NCBI RefSeq assembly: GCF_013374095.1
Contig: NZ_AP022672.1
Location: 310,001-374,000 of the forward strand
Source: Sphingomonas sp. HMP6
GTDB taxonomy: Bacteria; Pseudomonadota; Alphaproteobacteria; Sphingomonadales; Sphingomonadaceae
Length of the DNA stretch: 64,000 nucleotides
Direction: 5' to 3'
This document shows positions 45,990 through 54,358 of the stretch, in pieces. The first letter of the stretch is position 1, and each line of letters opens with the position of its first letter. The position numbers were made by a program, and so were the translations under genes. The notes under the pieces were generated by a model that saw only the letters and a list, made by a program, of their open reading frames with translations, ran no database searches and had not been told where the DNA came from.

Positions 45990-46667
45990 TCAATCGTAAC
46001 GGCGCAGGATACCGGCGAGCTTGCCCTGCACGCGGACCTGCGCGGGCGCGTAGCGTTGCGGATCGTAAGCGCGGTTGGCGGGGTCGAGCCGGATCATCGC
46101 GCCCTCACGACGGAAGAATTTGAGCGTCGCTTCGCTTTCCTCGATCAAGGCCACGACGATCTCGCCGTCGCGGGCGATTTCCTGGCGGCGGATCAGCGCG
46201 TAATCGCCGTCCAGAATCCCCGCCTCGACCATCGAATCCCCCGACACTTCGAGCGCGTAATGCTCGCCACTGCCGAGCAGGGCGGCGGGGACGGCGAGCA
46301 TCGAGGCACCCTCGAACGCTTCGATCGGCACGCCGGCCGCGATGCGGCCGTGCAGCGGGATTTCGATCACGTCGTTGGCGGGTTCGGGCAGATGGCGCAC
46401 GTTGCTGGGCGCTGCGGCCTCGGCTGCGACCTTGGTCGGTGCCTTGGTCCCGCGTTCGGGCATCTTGAGCACTTCGAGTGCGCGGGCCCGGTTGGGCAGG
46501 CGGCGGATGAACTGGCGTTCCTCGAGCGCGCTGATCAGGCGGTGCACGCCAGACTTGGACTTGAGGTCGAGCGCTTCCTTCATTTCCTCGAACGAGGGGG
46601 AGACCCCGGTCTCGTCGAGCCGGTCGTTGATGAAGCAGATCAACTCATGCTGCTTGCGGGTAAGCAT
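45990..46667 (-). CDS. lexA: LexA repressor
   Basis: A 225-residue SOS repressor. The N-terminal winged helix starts [13 protein letters not shown] with [20 protein letters not shown]. Self-cleavage occurs at the Ala-Gly in [12 protein letters not shown]. The catalytic Ser is in [11 protein letters not shown] and the Lys in [11 protein letters not shown]. The promoter region carries a triple GAAC-N7 array, so the gene is autoregulated in the alphaproteobacterial manner. It lies downstream of moeA on the same strand, 71 bp away, and converges with comEC. Confidence 0.96.
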   Translation of the reverse strand: MLTRKQHELICFINDRLDETGVSPSFEEMKEALDLKSKSGVHRLISALEERQFIRRLPNRARALEVLKMPERGTKAPTKVAAEAAAPSNVRHLPEPANDVIEIPLHGRIAAGVPIEAFEGASMLAVPAALLGSGEHYALEVSGDSMVEAGILDGDYALIRRQEIARDGEIVVALIEESEATLKFFRREGAMIRLDPANRAYDPQRYAPAQVRVQGKLAGILRRYD

Positions 46668-46685
46668 GTCGCGGCCCTTTCGTCG

Positions 46686-46711
46686 GAACAGACGACGAAC
46701 CTATACGGAAC
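46686..46711 (-). promoter_or_regulatory. Tandem LexA (SOS) boxes upstream of lexA
   Basis: GAAC occurs at 46686, 46697 and 46708, each separated by exactly seven bases, which gives two overlapping copies of the alphaproteobacterial LexA box (GTTC-N7-GTTC on the coding strand). The array starts 19 bp upstream of the lexA ATG, so a bound repressor would block initiation or early elongation. Confidence 0.85.
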
Positions 46712-46738
46712 GAAAAATCGCGCGTCAAGCCGGGCGGG

Positions 46739-47923
46739 TTACGCGAGCAGGATGACTTCCACCGAGTCGCCGGGCGCAGCGGCGGGGGCGTGCGGCGCGC
46801 GGACGATGAGACAGTCGGCGCGGGCGAGCGTGCGGACCATCGAGGAGTCCTGCCGGTCCGCCGGTGCGACGCGGCCATCGTTCGTCGTGGCGCGCAGATA
46901 GTCCTGGCGGTGGTCGTTCGCGGGCAGGGCGACACCGAGGATCGCGTGGCGTGTGCCTGGCAGCGGGGTGGCGGCGGCTGCCAGATGAGCGATCAGCGGG
47001 CGAAGGAAGATCGTCGCGGTCACGAAGGCCGACACTGGGTTGCCCGGCAAGCCGAGCACGACGGTGTTGCGCAACCGTCCCGCCAGCATCGGCTTGCCCG
47101 GCCGCAGCGCGATTCGCCAGAAATCGAGATTTCCGCCCGCCGCCTGAAGCGCGGGGCGGATCAAATCGTGGTCGCCGACCGAGGCACCGCCGGTGGTGAC
47201 GAGGATGTCGGCATCGACCTGTGCGAAGGTGTCGACGATCGCGTCGATCCGATCGGGCAGGATGCCGAGATCGATCACCTCGACCGGGAGATCGGCCAGC
47301 AAGGCGGCGAGCATGACGCCGTTCGATTCGGGCAGCGCATCGGCGGTGAGGGGGGCACCGGGCGCGACGAGTTCGTCGCCGCTCGCCATGATCGCAACGC
47401 GGACCCGTCGGCGCACTGGGAGTGTGCCGTGCCCGGCGATGGCGGCGAGCGCGATCCGCGCCGGGGTGAGCCGCTCGCCCGCGCCGACAAGCGTTTCGCC
47501 GGCGCTGAAATCGAGGCCCTTGCGGCGGACATTGCCGCCACGTTTCGGACCTTCGCCTGCCAAGCGGAGCGTCTCGCCATCGCGCGCTGCCTCTTCCTGG
47601 ACGAGCACACTATCGGCACCCGCGGGCATTGCCGCCCCGGTGAAGATGCGGACGGACTGGTTCGCACCGAGCGTGCCATCGAAGCGACGCCCCGCCGCGC
47701 TTTCGCCGATCACCGTCAAAGGACCGGGCAGATCGTCGAAGCGGAGCGCGTAACCGTCCATCGCCGATAGATCGGTCGTCGGTTGCGTTCGCAGCGCCAG
47801 CACGTCGGCCGCCGACCAGCGCCCGGATGCTTCGCGCAGCGGCACCGTCTGGACCGCGACGGGGGTGCCGAGCGCAAACAGGCGGGTTTGGGCATCGGTG
47901 ACGGAGAGGAGGGGTGGGGGCAT
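46739..47923 (-). CDS. moeA: Molybdopterin molybdenumtransferase
   Basis: A 394-residue enzyme that inserts molybdate into molybdopterin-AMP. The start at 47923 (MPPPLLSVTDA) follows a purine-rich GGAGAGGAGGGG-type tract on the opposite strand's complement and matches the family N-terminus; a longer frame is possible but unsupported. Motifs are LREASGRWSAADV, AMDGYALR, IFTGAAMPAGAD, VTTGGASVGDHD and GLPGNPVSA. In relatives it lies directly after moaC; here a TonB-dependent receptor gene on the other strand separates the two. Confidence 0.93.
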   Translation of the reverse strand: MPPPLLSVTDAQTRLFALGTPVAVQTVPLREASGRWSAADVLALRTQPTTDLSAMDGYALRFDDLPGPLTVIGESAAGRRFDGTLGANQSVRIFTGAAMPAGADSVLVQEEAARDGETLRLAGEGPKRGGNVRRKGLDFSAGETLVGAGERLTPARIALAAIAGHGTLPVRRRVRVAIMASGDELVAPGAPLTADALPESNGVMLAALLADLPVEVIDLGILPDRIDAIVDTFAQVDADILVTTGGASVGDHDLIRPALQAAGGNLDFWRIALRPGKPMLAGRLRNTVVLGLPGNPVSAFVTATIFLRPLIAHLAAAATPLPGTRHAILGVALPANDHRQDYLRATTNDGRVAPADRQDSSMVRTLARADCLIVRAPHAPAAAPGDSVEVILLA

Positions 47924-48215
47924 GGCGTGCCTGTATCGTGCCAGCGGGTGCCGCGTCGAGGGGCGCGCGGTTTCGGAGCGCCGATTCTCGCGGGTTGCTG
48001 GCCCCGACGCGAGATGACCAAAAAGCCACAGTCGATGAGAATCCACCGGCCAATTCGCGCTGTCATCATAACGCCTTAAACCGCGCCTAGCGCGCGGTGA
48101 CCGGCGGCATTTCACTCAGATGAAGGTCGTCCGGCAGAGTGCAGCGCAGGAGCCCGGGAGTGCCCTGCGCGCGCATCTTCATATCAATAGCTCAATCAAA
48201 AAGTGGGAAACTCTC

Positions 48216-50549
48216 ATGTCTAAATCGCTCGCCGCCAAGTCCGCACTTCTGTTCGGCACGGCCTTCTCCGCGCTTTGGGCAAGCGCCGCCAGCGCGCAGG
48301 ACGCGCCCGTCGCGACGCCTGCTGCCGCGACCGCGCAGGCCACCGATAGCGACAGCCTCGGCGACATCGTCGTCACTGCCCAGCGCCGCCGCGAAAATCT
48401 GCAGTCGGTGCCGGTCTCGGTCGGCGTGCTGCAAGGCGACGATCTGCGCACCTACACGACGGGCGGCAGCGATACGCTACTCGAACTCGCCAACCGCGTG
48501 CCCGGCCTCTACGTCGAATCGACCACCGGCCGCATCTTCCCGCGCTTCTACATCCGCGGTCTCGGCAACGTCGATTTCTACCTCGGCGCATCGCAGCCGG
48601 TGTCGATCATCCAGGACGATGTCGTGCTGGAGCATGTCGTGCTCAAATCGAACCCGGTGTTCGACGTGCGCCAGATCGAAGTGCTGCGCGGGCCGCAGGG
48701 TACGCTGTTCGGCCGCAACACGACGGCGGGCATCATCAAGTTTGACACGATCCGTCCGAGCAACGCGTTCGAAGGCCGCGCGACGGCATCGTACGGCAGC
48801 TACAACACGATCAGCGTCGATGCGGGCGTCGGCGGGCCGATCGTCAAGGACGTGCTCTCGTTCCGCGTTTCGGCGCTGTACCAGCATCGCGACAATTGGA
48901 TCGACAACACCTTCAACGGCGTCAGCGGTGACGGCACCGTCGGCGGCAAGAACGTGCTCGGCCGCTTCGATGAGAAGGACGTACGCGTCCAATTGATGCT
49001 GACCCCGCCGGACACCGGCTTCACCGGCATCCTGTCGGCGCATGCGCGCCATTACAGCGGCACCGCGACGCTGTTCCATCGCGGCGCGATCAAGCTCGGG
49101 TCGAACGACGTGAGCGCCGAACCGCGCGATGCCGTCGGCAATGACGAAGCGCTCAACAGCCCGCAGGCGTACAAGACGTACGGCGCATCGTTCAACGCGA
49201 AGAACGATTTCGGCGGCGTCACGCTGACCTCGATCACGGCGTATGAGACGACCTCGGGGTCGAGCCGTGGCGACACCGACGGCGGGATCGCGGCCAACTT
49301 CCCCGGCGGACGCTTCTACGGCCAGAGCCGTGGTCGCGTGATCGATCTCGATCAGCTGAGCGAGGAAGTCCGCTTGGCGAGCAATGGCAATGGTCGCTTC
49401 AAATGGCAGGTCGGCGGGATCTATTTCGAGTCGCGCGACACCACCGAATTCGCGCAGCGCGGCTTTTTCCTGCTCAACAATTCGTTTGGTACGACGCCCA
49501 ACCCGAACAATTTCGTCGTCCTGCGCAACGTCAACACGTCGTACGCGGGCTTCGGCCAGGCGAGCTACGAGCTTCTGCCGAAGCTGACTCTGACCGGCGG
49601 CGTGCGCGTGACCTATGACGAGAAGACGACGCGTCTGGTCACGCCGCCGCGCAATGCTGCTGGCGTGGTGACCTTCCCGGTGACGGCGGCGACCAATGTC
49701 CGGCTCGCCGACACGCAGCCGAGTTGGGAGGGGAGCCTGCGCTATGAAGTGAACCCGGACGTCAACGTATTCGCGCGCGTCTCGCGCGGTTTCCGTGGGC
49801 CGACGATCCAGGGCCGCAACGCCGTGTTCAGCTCGGCGTTCGTGACGGCGGGTTCGGAGACGATCACGTCGTACGAGGCGGGCTTCAAGTCGAACCTGTT
49901 CGGCAACACGCTGCGCTTCAACGCGACGGGGTTCTACTACAAGGTCAAGAACATCCAGTTGAACGGCAACGATGCCAACAACAACGGCCTGTTGTTCAAC
50001 GCCAATCAGGCGCAGGCTTGGGGTGGTGAAGCCGAACTGACGTGGCGTCCGGTGCGCAACCTGACGCTCGGCCTCGGCGGCAGCGTGCTGCATACGGAAG
50101 TGAACGACACGCGCGTCTATACGCCGGTGTGCAAGCTGAACGGCGTGGTCACCTGCACCGTGCTCAACCCGACGATCAATGTCGGTACGGCGACGCTGGC
50201 GCAGATCAACGGCAACGCATTGCCCAATGCGCCGAAGTATCAGTTCGACGGCAATGCCCGCTACGACCTGCCGCTCGGCAATGGCGGCAAGCTGTTCCTG
50301 GCGGGCGATGCGACGGTGCAGGGCTTCACCAGCTTCGTGCCGTATAAGACGATCGAATACACCTCCGACGGTACGTTCGAGGTTGGTTTGAAGGCGGGTT
50401 ATGCCGCGCCGGACAACAAGTATGAAATCGCGGTCTATGTTCGCAATCTGACCGACGAGAAAAACCTCAAGGGCGTGCTCGATAACTACAACGCCGCCGT
50501 CTTCAACGACCCGCGCATCATCGGCGTGTCGCTGTCGGGAAAGTTCTGA
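48216..50549 (+). CDS. TonB-dependent outer-membrane receptor
   Basis: A 777-residue receptor. ATG 48216 has GGGAAA upstream and opens a Sec signal (SALLFGTAFSALWASAASAQ). A TonB-box-like segment DIVVTAQRRRENLQ precedes the plug domain (about 50-165; RFYIRGLGNVDF, VLRGPQGTLFGRNTTAG). The remainder is a 22-strand barrel ending VSLSGKF with the terminal Phe needed for BamA recognition. The plug style (VVTAQRR) is the one sphingomonads use for sugars, aromatics and siderophores, so the substrate is open. No regulator or transport partner is adjacent. It interrupts the moaC-moeA order. Confidence 0.92.
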   Translation: MSKSLAAKSALLFGTAFSALWASAASAQDAPVATPAAATAQATDSDSLGDIVVTAQRRRENLQSVPVSVGVLQGDDLRTYTTGGSDTLLELANRVPGLYVESTTGRIFPRFYIRGLGNVDFYLGASQPVSIIQDDVVLEHVVLKSNPVFDVRQIEVLRGPQGTLFGRNTTAGIIKFDTIRPSNAFEGRATASYGSYNTISVDAGVGGPIVKDVLSFRVSALYQHRDNWIDNTFNGVSGDGTVGGKNVLGRFDEKDVRVQLMLTPPDTGFTGILSAHARHYSGTATLFHRGAIKLGSNDVSAEPRDAVGNDEALNSPQAYKTYGASFNAKNDFGGVTLTSITAYETTSGSSRGDTDGGIAANFPGGRFYGQSRGRVIDLDQLSEEVRLASNGNGRFKWQVGGIYFESRDTTEFAQRGFFLLNNSFGTTPNPNNFVVLRNVNTSYAGFGQASYELLPKLTLTGGVRVTYDEKTTRLVTPPRNAAGVVTFPVTAATNVRLADTQPSWEGSLRYEVNPDVNVFARVSRGFRGPTIQGRNAVFSSAFVTAGSETITSYEAGFKSNLFGNTLRFNATGFYYKVKNIQLNGNDANNNGLLFNANQAQAWGGEAELTWRPVRNLTLGLGGSVLHTEVNDTRVYTPVCKLNGVVTCTVLNPTINVGTATLAQINGNALPNAPKYQFDGNARYDLPLGNGGKLFLAGDATVQGFTSFVPYKTIEYTSDGTFEVGLKAGYAAPDNKYEIAVYVRNLTDEKNLKGVLDNYNAAVFNDPRIIGVSLSGKF

Positions 50550-50591
50550 TTGATCCAGGATCGACTTGCGGCGCAGGTCGATCCTATTTCC

Positions 50592-50694
50592 TTCCCCGGC
50601 GGAGGCCGGGGCCCAGTTGCGAAACGGTGGAAGGCGAGCGGCAGCGCTCCGTTACCTCTGCCATTCCGACTGGGCCCCGGCCTTCGCCGGGGAA
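50592..50694. repeat. Palindromic intergenic repeat pair (REP-like)
   Basis: Two 26-base arms (50592-50617 and 50669-50694) are reverse complements except for one base and are 51 bp apart. Each arm starts TTCCCCGGCG and contains GCCGGGGCCCAG. The unit sits between the convergent receptor and moaC stops and could act as a bidirectional terminator. The motif style is common in sphingomonad intergenic DNA. Confidence 0.75.
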
Positions 50695-50724
50695 GCGTCG
50701 TTTTAGGGAAAGCGCAGGCGCTGC

Positions 50725-51192
50725 TCAGCGCGCCCAGTCGCCCGATTTGCCGCCGGTTTTGGTGAGCAACTGCACCCCGCCGATCGTCATGCCTTTGTCG
50801 ATCGCCTTGGCCATGTCGTAGATCGTCAGCAGTGTGACCGAGACGGCGGTGAGTGCTTCCATCTCGACCCCGGTTTTGCCCGCCGTCGCGGCGGTGGCGG
50901 TGGCGGTGACGCCGGTTTCGTCCACCGCGAGATCGATCGCCACGCGGGTGAGCGGGAGCGGGTGGCACAAAGGAATCAACTCAGCGGTACGCTTCGCCGC
51001 CATGATCCCGGCGACGCGCGCGACAGCGAGCACGTCGCCCTTCAGCGCGGTGCCTTCGCGGATCGCGCGGGCTGCTTCTGCGCTCATCTCGATCCGACCG
51101 GTGGCTACCGCCTCGCGGCGGGTGTCGGCTTTCGCGCCGACATCGACCATGTGCGCGGCACCGGTGGCGTCGAGGTGGGTGAGGTCGCTCAC
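50725..51192 (-). CDS. moaC: Cyclic pyranopterin monophosphate synthase
   Basis: A 155-residue enzyme for the second half-reaction that makes cPMP in molybdenum cofactor synthesis. The start is GTG 51192 (VSDLTHLD), whose A overlaps the trpC stop (GTGA); the family N-terminus begins there. Motifs are [28 protein letters not shown] (active-site region), [22 protein letters not shown] and GGKSG at the end. Last gene of the trpG-trpD-trpC-moaC operon. Confidence 0.95.
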   Translation of the reverse strand: MSDLTHLDATGAAHMVDVGAKADTRREAVATGRIEMSAEAARAIREGTALKGDVLAVARVAGIMAAKRTAELIPLCHPLPLTRVAIDLAVDETGVTATATAATAGKTGVEMEALTAVSVTLLTIYDMAKAIDKGMTIGGVQLLTKTGGKSGDWAR

Positions 51193-51974
51193 CCCACCAG
51201 CACTCGCGTTGCCGCCTCGACATCGGGCGCGCGCATCAGTGCTTCGCCGATCAGGAAGCATTTGATGTCATGTTCGGCCATCGCATCGAGATCGGCGCGC
51301 GTCATCAGGCCGCTTTCGGCGACGAAGGTGCAATCCTTCGGGGCCTTGGACACCAGTTCGTAGGTTCGGGCAAAGTCGACCGTGAAGGTGCGCAGGTCGC
51401 GGTTGTTGACGCCGATCAGCCGCGATTTGAGCTTCATCGCGCGGTCCATTTCGGCCTGCGAATGCACCTCGACCAATACGTCCATGCCGCATTCCAGCGC
51501 GCTCGCCTCGATTTCGGCAAGAAGCACGTCGTCGATCGCGGCCATGATCAGCAGGATCGCATCGGCCCCGATGCTGCGCGATTCGGGGACTTGCCATGGA
51601 TCGACCATGAAATCCTTGCGCAGGACCGGCAGGTCGCACGCGGCGCGCGCCGTCTCCAGATACGCATCGGCGCCTTGGAACCACGCTTCGTCGGTCAGCA
51701 CCGACAAGCACGTCGCGCCGCCCGCCTGATAAGCGCGGGCATGGGCTTCGGGGTCGAAATCCTCGCGGATGATGCCCTTGGACGGGCTGGCCTTCTTCAC
51801 CTCCGCGACGAGCGCGTAGCCGGTGGCGGCGCGGGCATCGAGTGCTGCACGAAAGCCACGCGGCTTAGTCTGTTCGGCGATGCGCGCGTCTAGGTCGCTA
51901 AGCGGCACGGTCGCCTTGCGGGCGGCGACTTCAGCGCGCTTGGTTTCGAGGATGCGGTTGAGAATGTCGGTCAT
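51189..51974 (-). CDS. trpC: Indole-3-glycerol phosphate synthase
   Basis: A 261-residue TIM-barrel enzyme that closes the indole ring in tryptophan synthesis. Motifs include [15 protein letters not shown] (catalytic Lys), [30 protein letters not shown] and [14 protein letters not shown]. The ATG overlaps the trpD TGA (ATGA) and its own stop overlaps the moaC start. It is a monofunctional TrpC without a fused TrpF, as is usual in alphaproteobacteria. Confidence 0.96.
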   Translation of the reverse strand: MTDILNRILETKRAEVAARKATVPLSDLDARIAEQTKPRGFRAALDARAATGYALVAEVKKASPSKGIIREDFDPEAHARAYQAGGATCLSVLTDEAWFQGADAYLETARAACDLPVLRKDFMVDPWQVPESRSIGADAILLIMAAIDDVLLAEIEASALECGMDVLVEVHSQAEMDRAMKLKSRLIGVNNRDLRTFTVDFARTYELVSKAPKDCTFVAESGLMTRADLDAMAEHDIKCFLIGEALMRAPDVEAATRVLVG

Positions 51975-52966
51975 GAATAAGCGATCCAGCGATCGAGCAG
52001 GGTGTTGGCGGCAGTGTTGTCGATCGCGTCGGCCGCCATGGCGGCACCATCGACAAGGTCGTGCGTCCGGCCCGCGACGACGAGCGCGGCGGCAGCGTTG
52101 AGCAACACCGCGTCCCGATAGGCACCGCGCTCGCCCTGGAGCAAGCGGCGGAGTGCCGCGGCATTGTGCGCGGGATCGCCGCCGCGGATCGCGCTGAGCG
52201 GATGGCGCGGGAGCCCGGCGTCCTCGGGCGTGATGTTGGCGGGCAGCGTAACTTGCCCGACGCCGATCGCAACGCTGGGGCCCGCGCTCGACAGTTCGTC
52301 CAAGCCTTCCTCGCCCGAGACGACCAGCGCCGCCTCGGTGCCGAGCTGTTCGAGGGCGGCGGCATAGGTGGTGGCGTAATCGGGGCGGGCGATGCCGATC
52401 AACTGGCGCGTGACGCCGGCGGGATTGGCGAGCGGACCCATCAGGTTGAAGATCGTGCGAATGCCCAGCTTCTGGCGGATCGGGGTGATGCGCTTCATCG
52501 CCGGGTGATGATTGGCGGCGAAGAGGAAGGCGATGCCGATATCGCGCAGGCTCGCTTCGGCATTCTGTCCGGCGCGGTGCATGTCGAGGCCGAGTGCCTC
52601 AAGCGTATCGGCGGCACCGGCCTTGGACGAGGCGGCGCGGTTGCCGTGCTTCGCGACGGGGACGCCGGTGCTGGCAACGACGATCGACACGGCGGTCGAT
52701 ACGTTGAGCGTGTGGTGCCCGTCACCGCCGGTGCCGCACACATCGATTGCGCCCGCTGGGGCGTCGATCGGGATGAGGCGGCTGCGCATCGCGCGCGCGG
52801 CCTCGGCGATTTCGATACTGGTCTCGCCGCGTTCGGTCAGGCCGATCAGGAAGGTGGCGATCTCCTCCTCCGACGTGCGTGCATCGAGCAGGTCCGCGAA
52901 CGCCTGCGCCGCGGTTTCGCGCGACAGCGGGGAGGATGGATCGGGGAGGCGGGTGAGCGTGGTCAA
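51971..52966 (-). CDS. trpD: Anthranilate phosphoribosyltransferase
   Basis: A 331-residue enzyme that joins anthranilate and PRPP. The PRPP-binding signature is [18 protein letters not shown], with [12 protein letters not shown] and [15 protein letters not shown] following. The start is a TTG at 52966 that overlaps the trpG stop (TTGA). Upstream, its GGGAGGGG ribosome-binding site is formed by the arm of an inverted repeat, so the repeat has become part of the expression signal. Product length is normal. Confidence 0.95.
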   Translation of the reverse strand: MTTLTRLPDPSSPLSRETAAQAFADLLDARTSEEEIATFLIGLTERGETSIEIAEAARAMRSRLIPIDAPAGAIDVCGTGGDGHHTLNVSTAVSIVVASTGVPVAKHGNRAASSKAGAADTLEALGLDMHRAGQNAEASLRDIGIAFLFAANHHPAMKRITPIRQKLGIRTIFNLMGPLANPAGVTRQLIGIARPDYATTYAAALEQLGTEAALVVSGEEGLDELSSAGPSVAIGVGQVTLPANITPEDAGLPRHPLSAIRGGDPAHNAAALRRLLQGERGAYRDAVLLNAAAALVVAGRTHDLVDGAAMAADAIDNTAANTLLDRWIAYS

Positions 52967-53631
52967 ATTCCCCTCCCGCTTGCGGGAGGGGTTAGGGGAG
53001 GGGATGTCGGGCGTTGCGGTTTTAACAGGCCCTCCCCCAGCCCCTCCCGCAAGCGGGAGGGGAGTTCGACGCCCGCCGCCGCGAGGAAATTGGCGAGCAG
53101 CGCGTGGCCATGTTCGGTGGCGATGCTCTCGGGGTGGAATTGCACGCCGTGGATCGGCAGCGTCGCATGGCGTATGCCCATCACCGAGCCGTCATCGGCA
53201 CGTGCGTTGACGATCAGGTCGGCCGGCAGATCCTCGACGATCAGCGAGTGATAGCGGGTCGCGGTGAAGGGTGAGGGAAGGCCGGCGAACACGCCGGTAC
53301 CGTCGTGCGTGACCGGCGAGGTCTTGCCGTGCATCAGCCCGCCGCGCACGACTGACCCGCCGAAATGCTGACCGATCGCCTGATGGCCTAGGCACACGCC
53401 GAGCAACGGACGCCCGGCGGCCGCGCACGCCGCGACCAGATCGAGCGAAACGCCCGCCTCGGTCGGCGTTTTGGGGCCGGGTGAAATCAGGAACCCCTGC
53501 GCATTGCTGGCCAGCGCCTCCGCCGCGGTGAGCGCATCGTTGCGTACCACCTTCACCTCGGCGCCCAATTCCATCAGATAATGGACCAGGTTCCAGGTGA
53601 AGCTGTCGTAATTGTCGATCACGAGTATCAT
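52963..53631 (-). CDS. trpG: Anthranilate synthase glutamine amidotransferase subunit
   Basis: A 222-residue class I amidotransferase. The start at 53631 ([14 protein letters not shown]) matches the family exactly. The nucleophile Cys is in [13 protein letters not shown], and His and Glu of the triad are in VQFHPESI. The homologous part ends near [10 protein letters not shown]. The last 30 or so residues ([14 protein letters not shown] onward, ending PPASGRGI) are translated from an inverted repeat and are not part of the enzyme fold. It supplies ammonia to TrpE at 54359. The pair is split by a plus-strand gene. Confidence 0.95.
   Translation of the reverse strand: MILVIDNYDSFTWNLVHYLMELGAEVKVVRNDALTAAEALASNAQGFLISPGPKTPTEAGVSLDLVAACAAAGRPLLGVCLGHQAIGQHFGGSVVRGGLMHGKTSPVTHDGTGVFAGLPSPFTATRYHSLIVEDLPADLIVNARADDGSVMGIRHATLPIHGVQFHPESIATEHGHALLANFLAAAGVELPSRLREGLGEGLLKPQRPTSPPLTPPASGRGI
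52970..53062. repeat. Inverted repeat inside the trpG 3' end
   Basis: Two 33-base arms (52970-53002 and 53030-53062) are imperfect reverse complements, and each contains the self-complementary core CCCCTCCCGC-GCGGGAGGGG. The element lies wholly within the trpG reading frame and ends three bases before the trpD start. It encodes the foreign-looking C-terminal tail of TrpG. Confidence 0.8.
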
Positions 53632-53740
53632 ATCGGGGCCGCTACCGCGTTTGCGGGGGCGCGACAATGATCGTGATCGGGTCCGTTCAGGCTGGATCAA
53701 GCTTAGATCGCGGACGTTGGTACACCTCTAGGAGATTCTC

Positions 53741-54217
53741 ATGCTGCGCACCCTGACCGTCGCCTTGCTGCTCGTCGCGATTCCGGGTGCGGGTATCGCG
53801 CAGACCGCCCCCCCGACCACGCCCCCTACCACGCCGCAGACCAGCACGACGACAAATGCGGCGGCGCAAGCCGAATCGGGCAAGCCGCCCCAGCGCATCC
53901 GCTCGATCATGTTGACGGGGACCGAGAAATGCCCGGCACCGACCAACCCCGACGAGGAGATCGTGGTCTGCGCACGCTCCGGTGAGCCGTATCGGATCCC
54001 CAAGGAATTGCGCGCCGACAAGCCGATACCGGTCCAGAACCAAAGCTGGGTGAACCGCACCGCGCTGGCCGATGAAGTGGGCCGCCGCGCGGGAGGGTTG
54101 CCCGATACATGCTCGCCGACCGGATCGGGCGGGCAGACCGGCTGCGCCAAGCTGCGCGCCGAACAGTTCGCCGCTGAGCGGAACGAGGCCCGGCGCGTGC
54201 AGCGTTCGATTCCTTAA
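53741..54217 (+). CDS. Conserved small exported protein
   Basis: A 158-residue protein with a Sec signal (LLLVAIPGAGIAQ, cleavage near residue 21), a Pro/Thr-rich linker (TAPPTTPPTTPQTST) and a mature part with four Cys (EKCPAP, VVCARSG, PDTCSPTG, GQTGCAKL). The segment IVVCARSGEPYRIPKELR occurs in many sphingomonad exported proteins of unknown role. It lies on the strand opposite to trpG and trpE, with AGGAGA upstream of its ATG. Two disulfides are plausible. No enzymatic motif is visible. Confidence 0.7.
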   Translation: MLRTLTVALLLVAIPGAGIAQTAPPTTPPTTPQTSTTTNAAAQAESGKPPQRIRSIMLTGTEKCPAPTNPDEEIVVCARSGEPYRIPKELRADKPIPVQNQSWVNRTALADEVGRRAGGLPDTCSPTGSGGQTGCAKLRAEQFAAERNEARRVQRSIP

Positions 54218-54226
54218 TCATTTCGA

Positions 54227-54318
54227 CCGTTCGGGCCGAGCTTGTCGAAGCCCCCTCTCGTCGCACGCCCACCGAGTGCTTTTGGAGACGTGCCCTCCGA
54301 CAGGCTCACGGCGAACGG
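54227..54318. repeat. Imperfect inverted intergenic repeat (REP-like)
   Basis: Arms 54227-54250 (CCGTTCG...CTTGTCGAAG) and 54295-54318 (CTCCGACAGG...CGAACGG) are imperfect reverse complements. They lie between the convergent stops of the exported-protein gene and trpE. This sequence type, related to the frequent TTCGACAAGCTCAGG elements of sphingomonads, differs from the repeats at 50592 and 52970. Confidence 0.6.
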
Positions 54319-54358
54319 GGTGGGGAGTCCTTGTGCGCTCCGATGCCCGTGAGTTCGT

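Noticed and set aside
45832..45999. 55-codon frame after comEC
   Set aside because: It overlaps the ends of comEC and lexA, lacks a ribosome-binding site and matches nothing I recognise.
48477..50093. Long minus-strand open frame (538 codons) opposite the TonB-dependent receptor
   Set aside because: Mirror frame of a clear receptor gene; composition is Arg/Glu/Ala-rich without any family motif.
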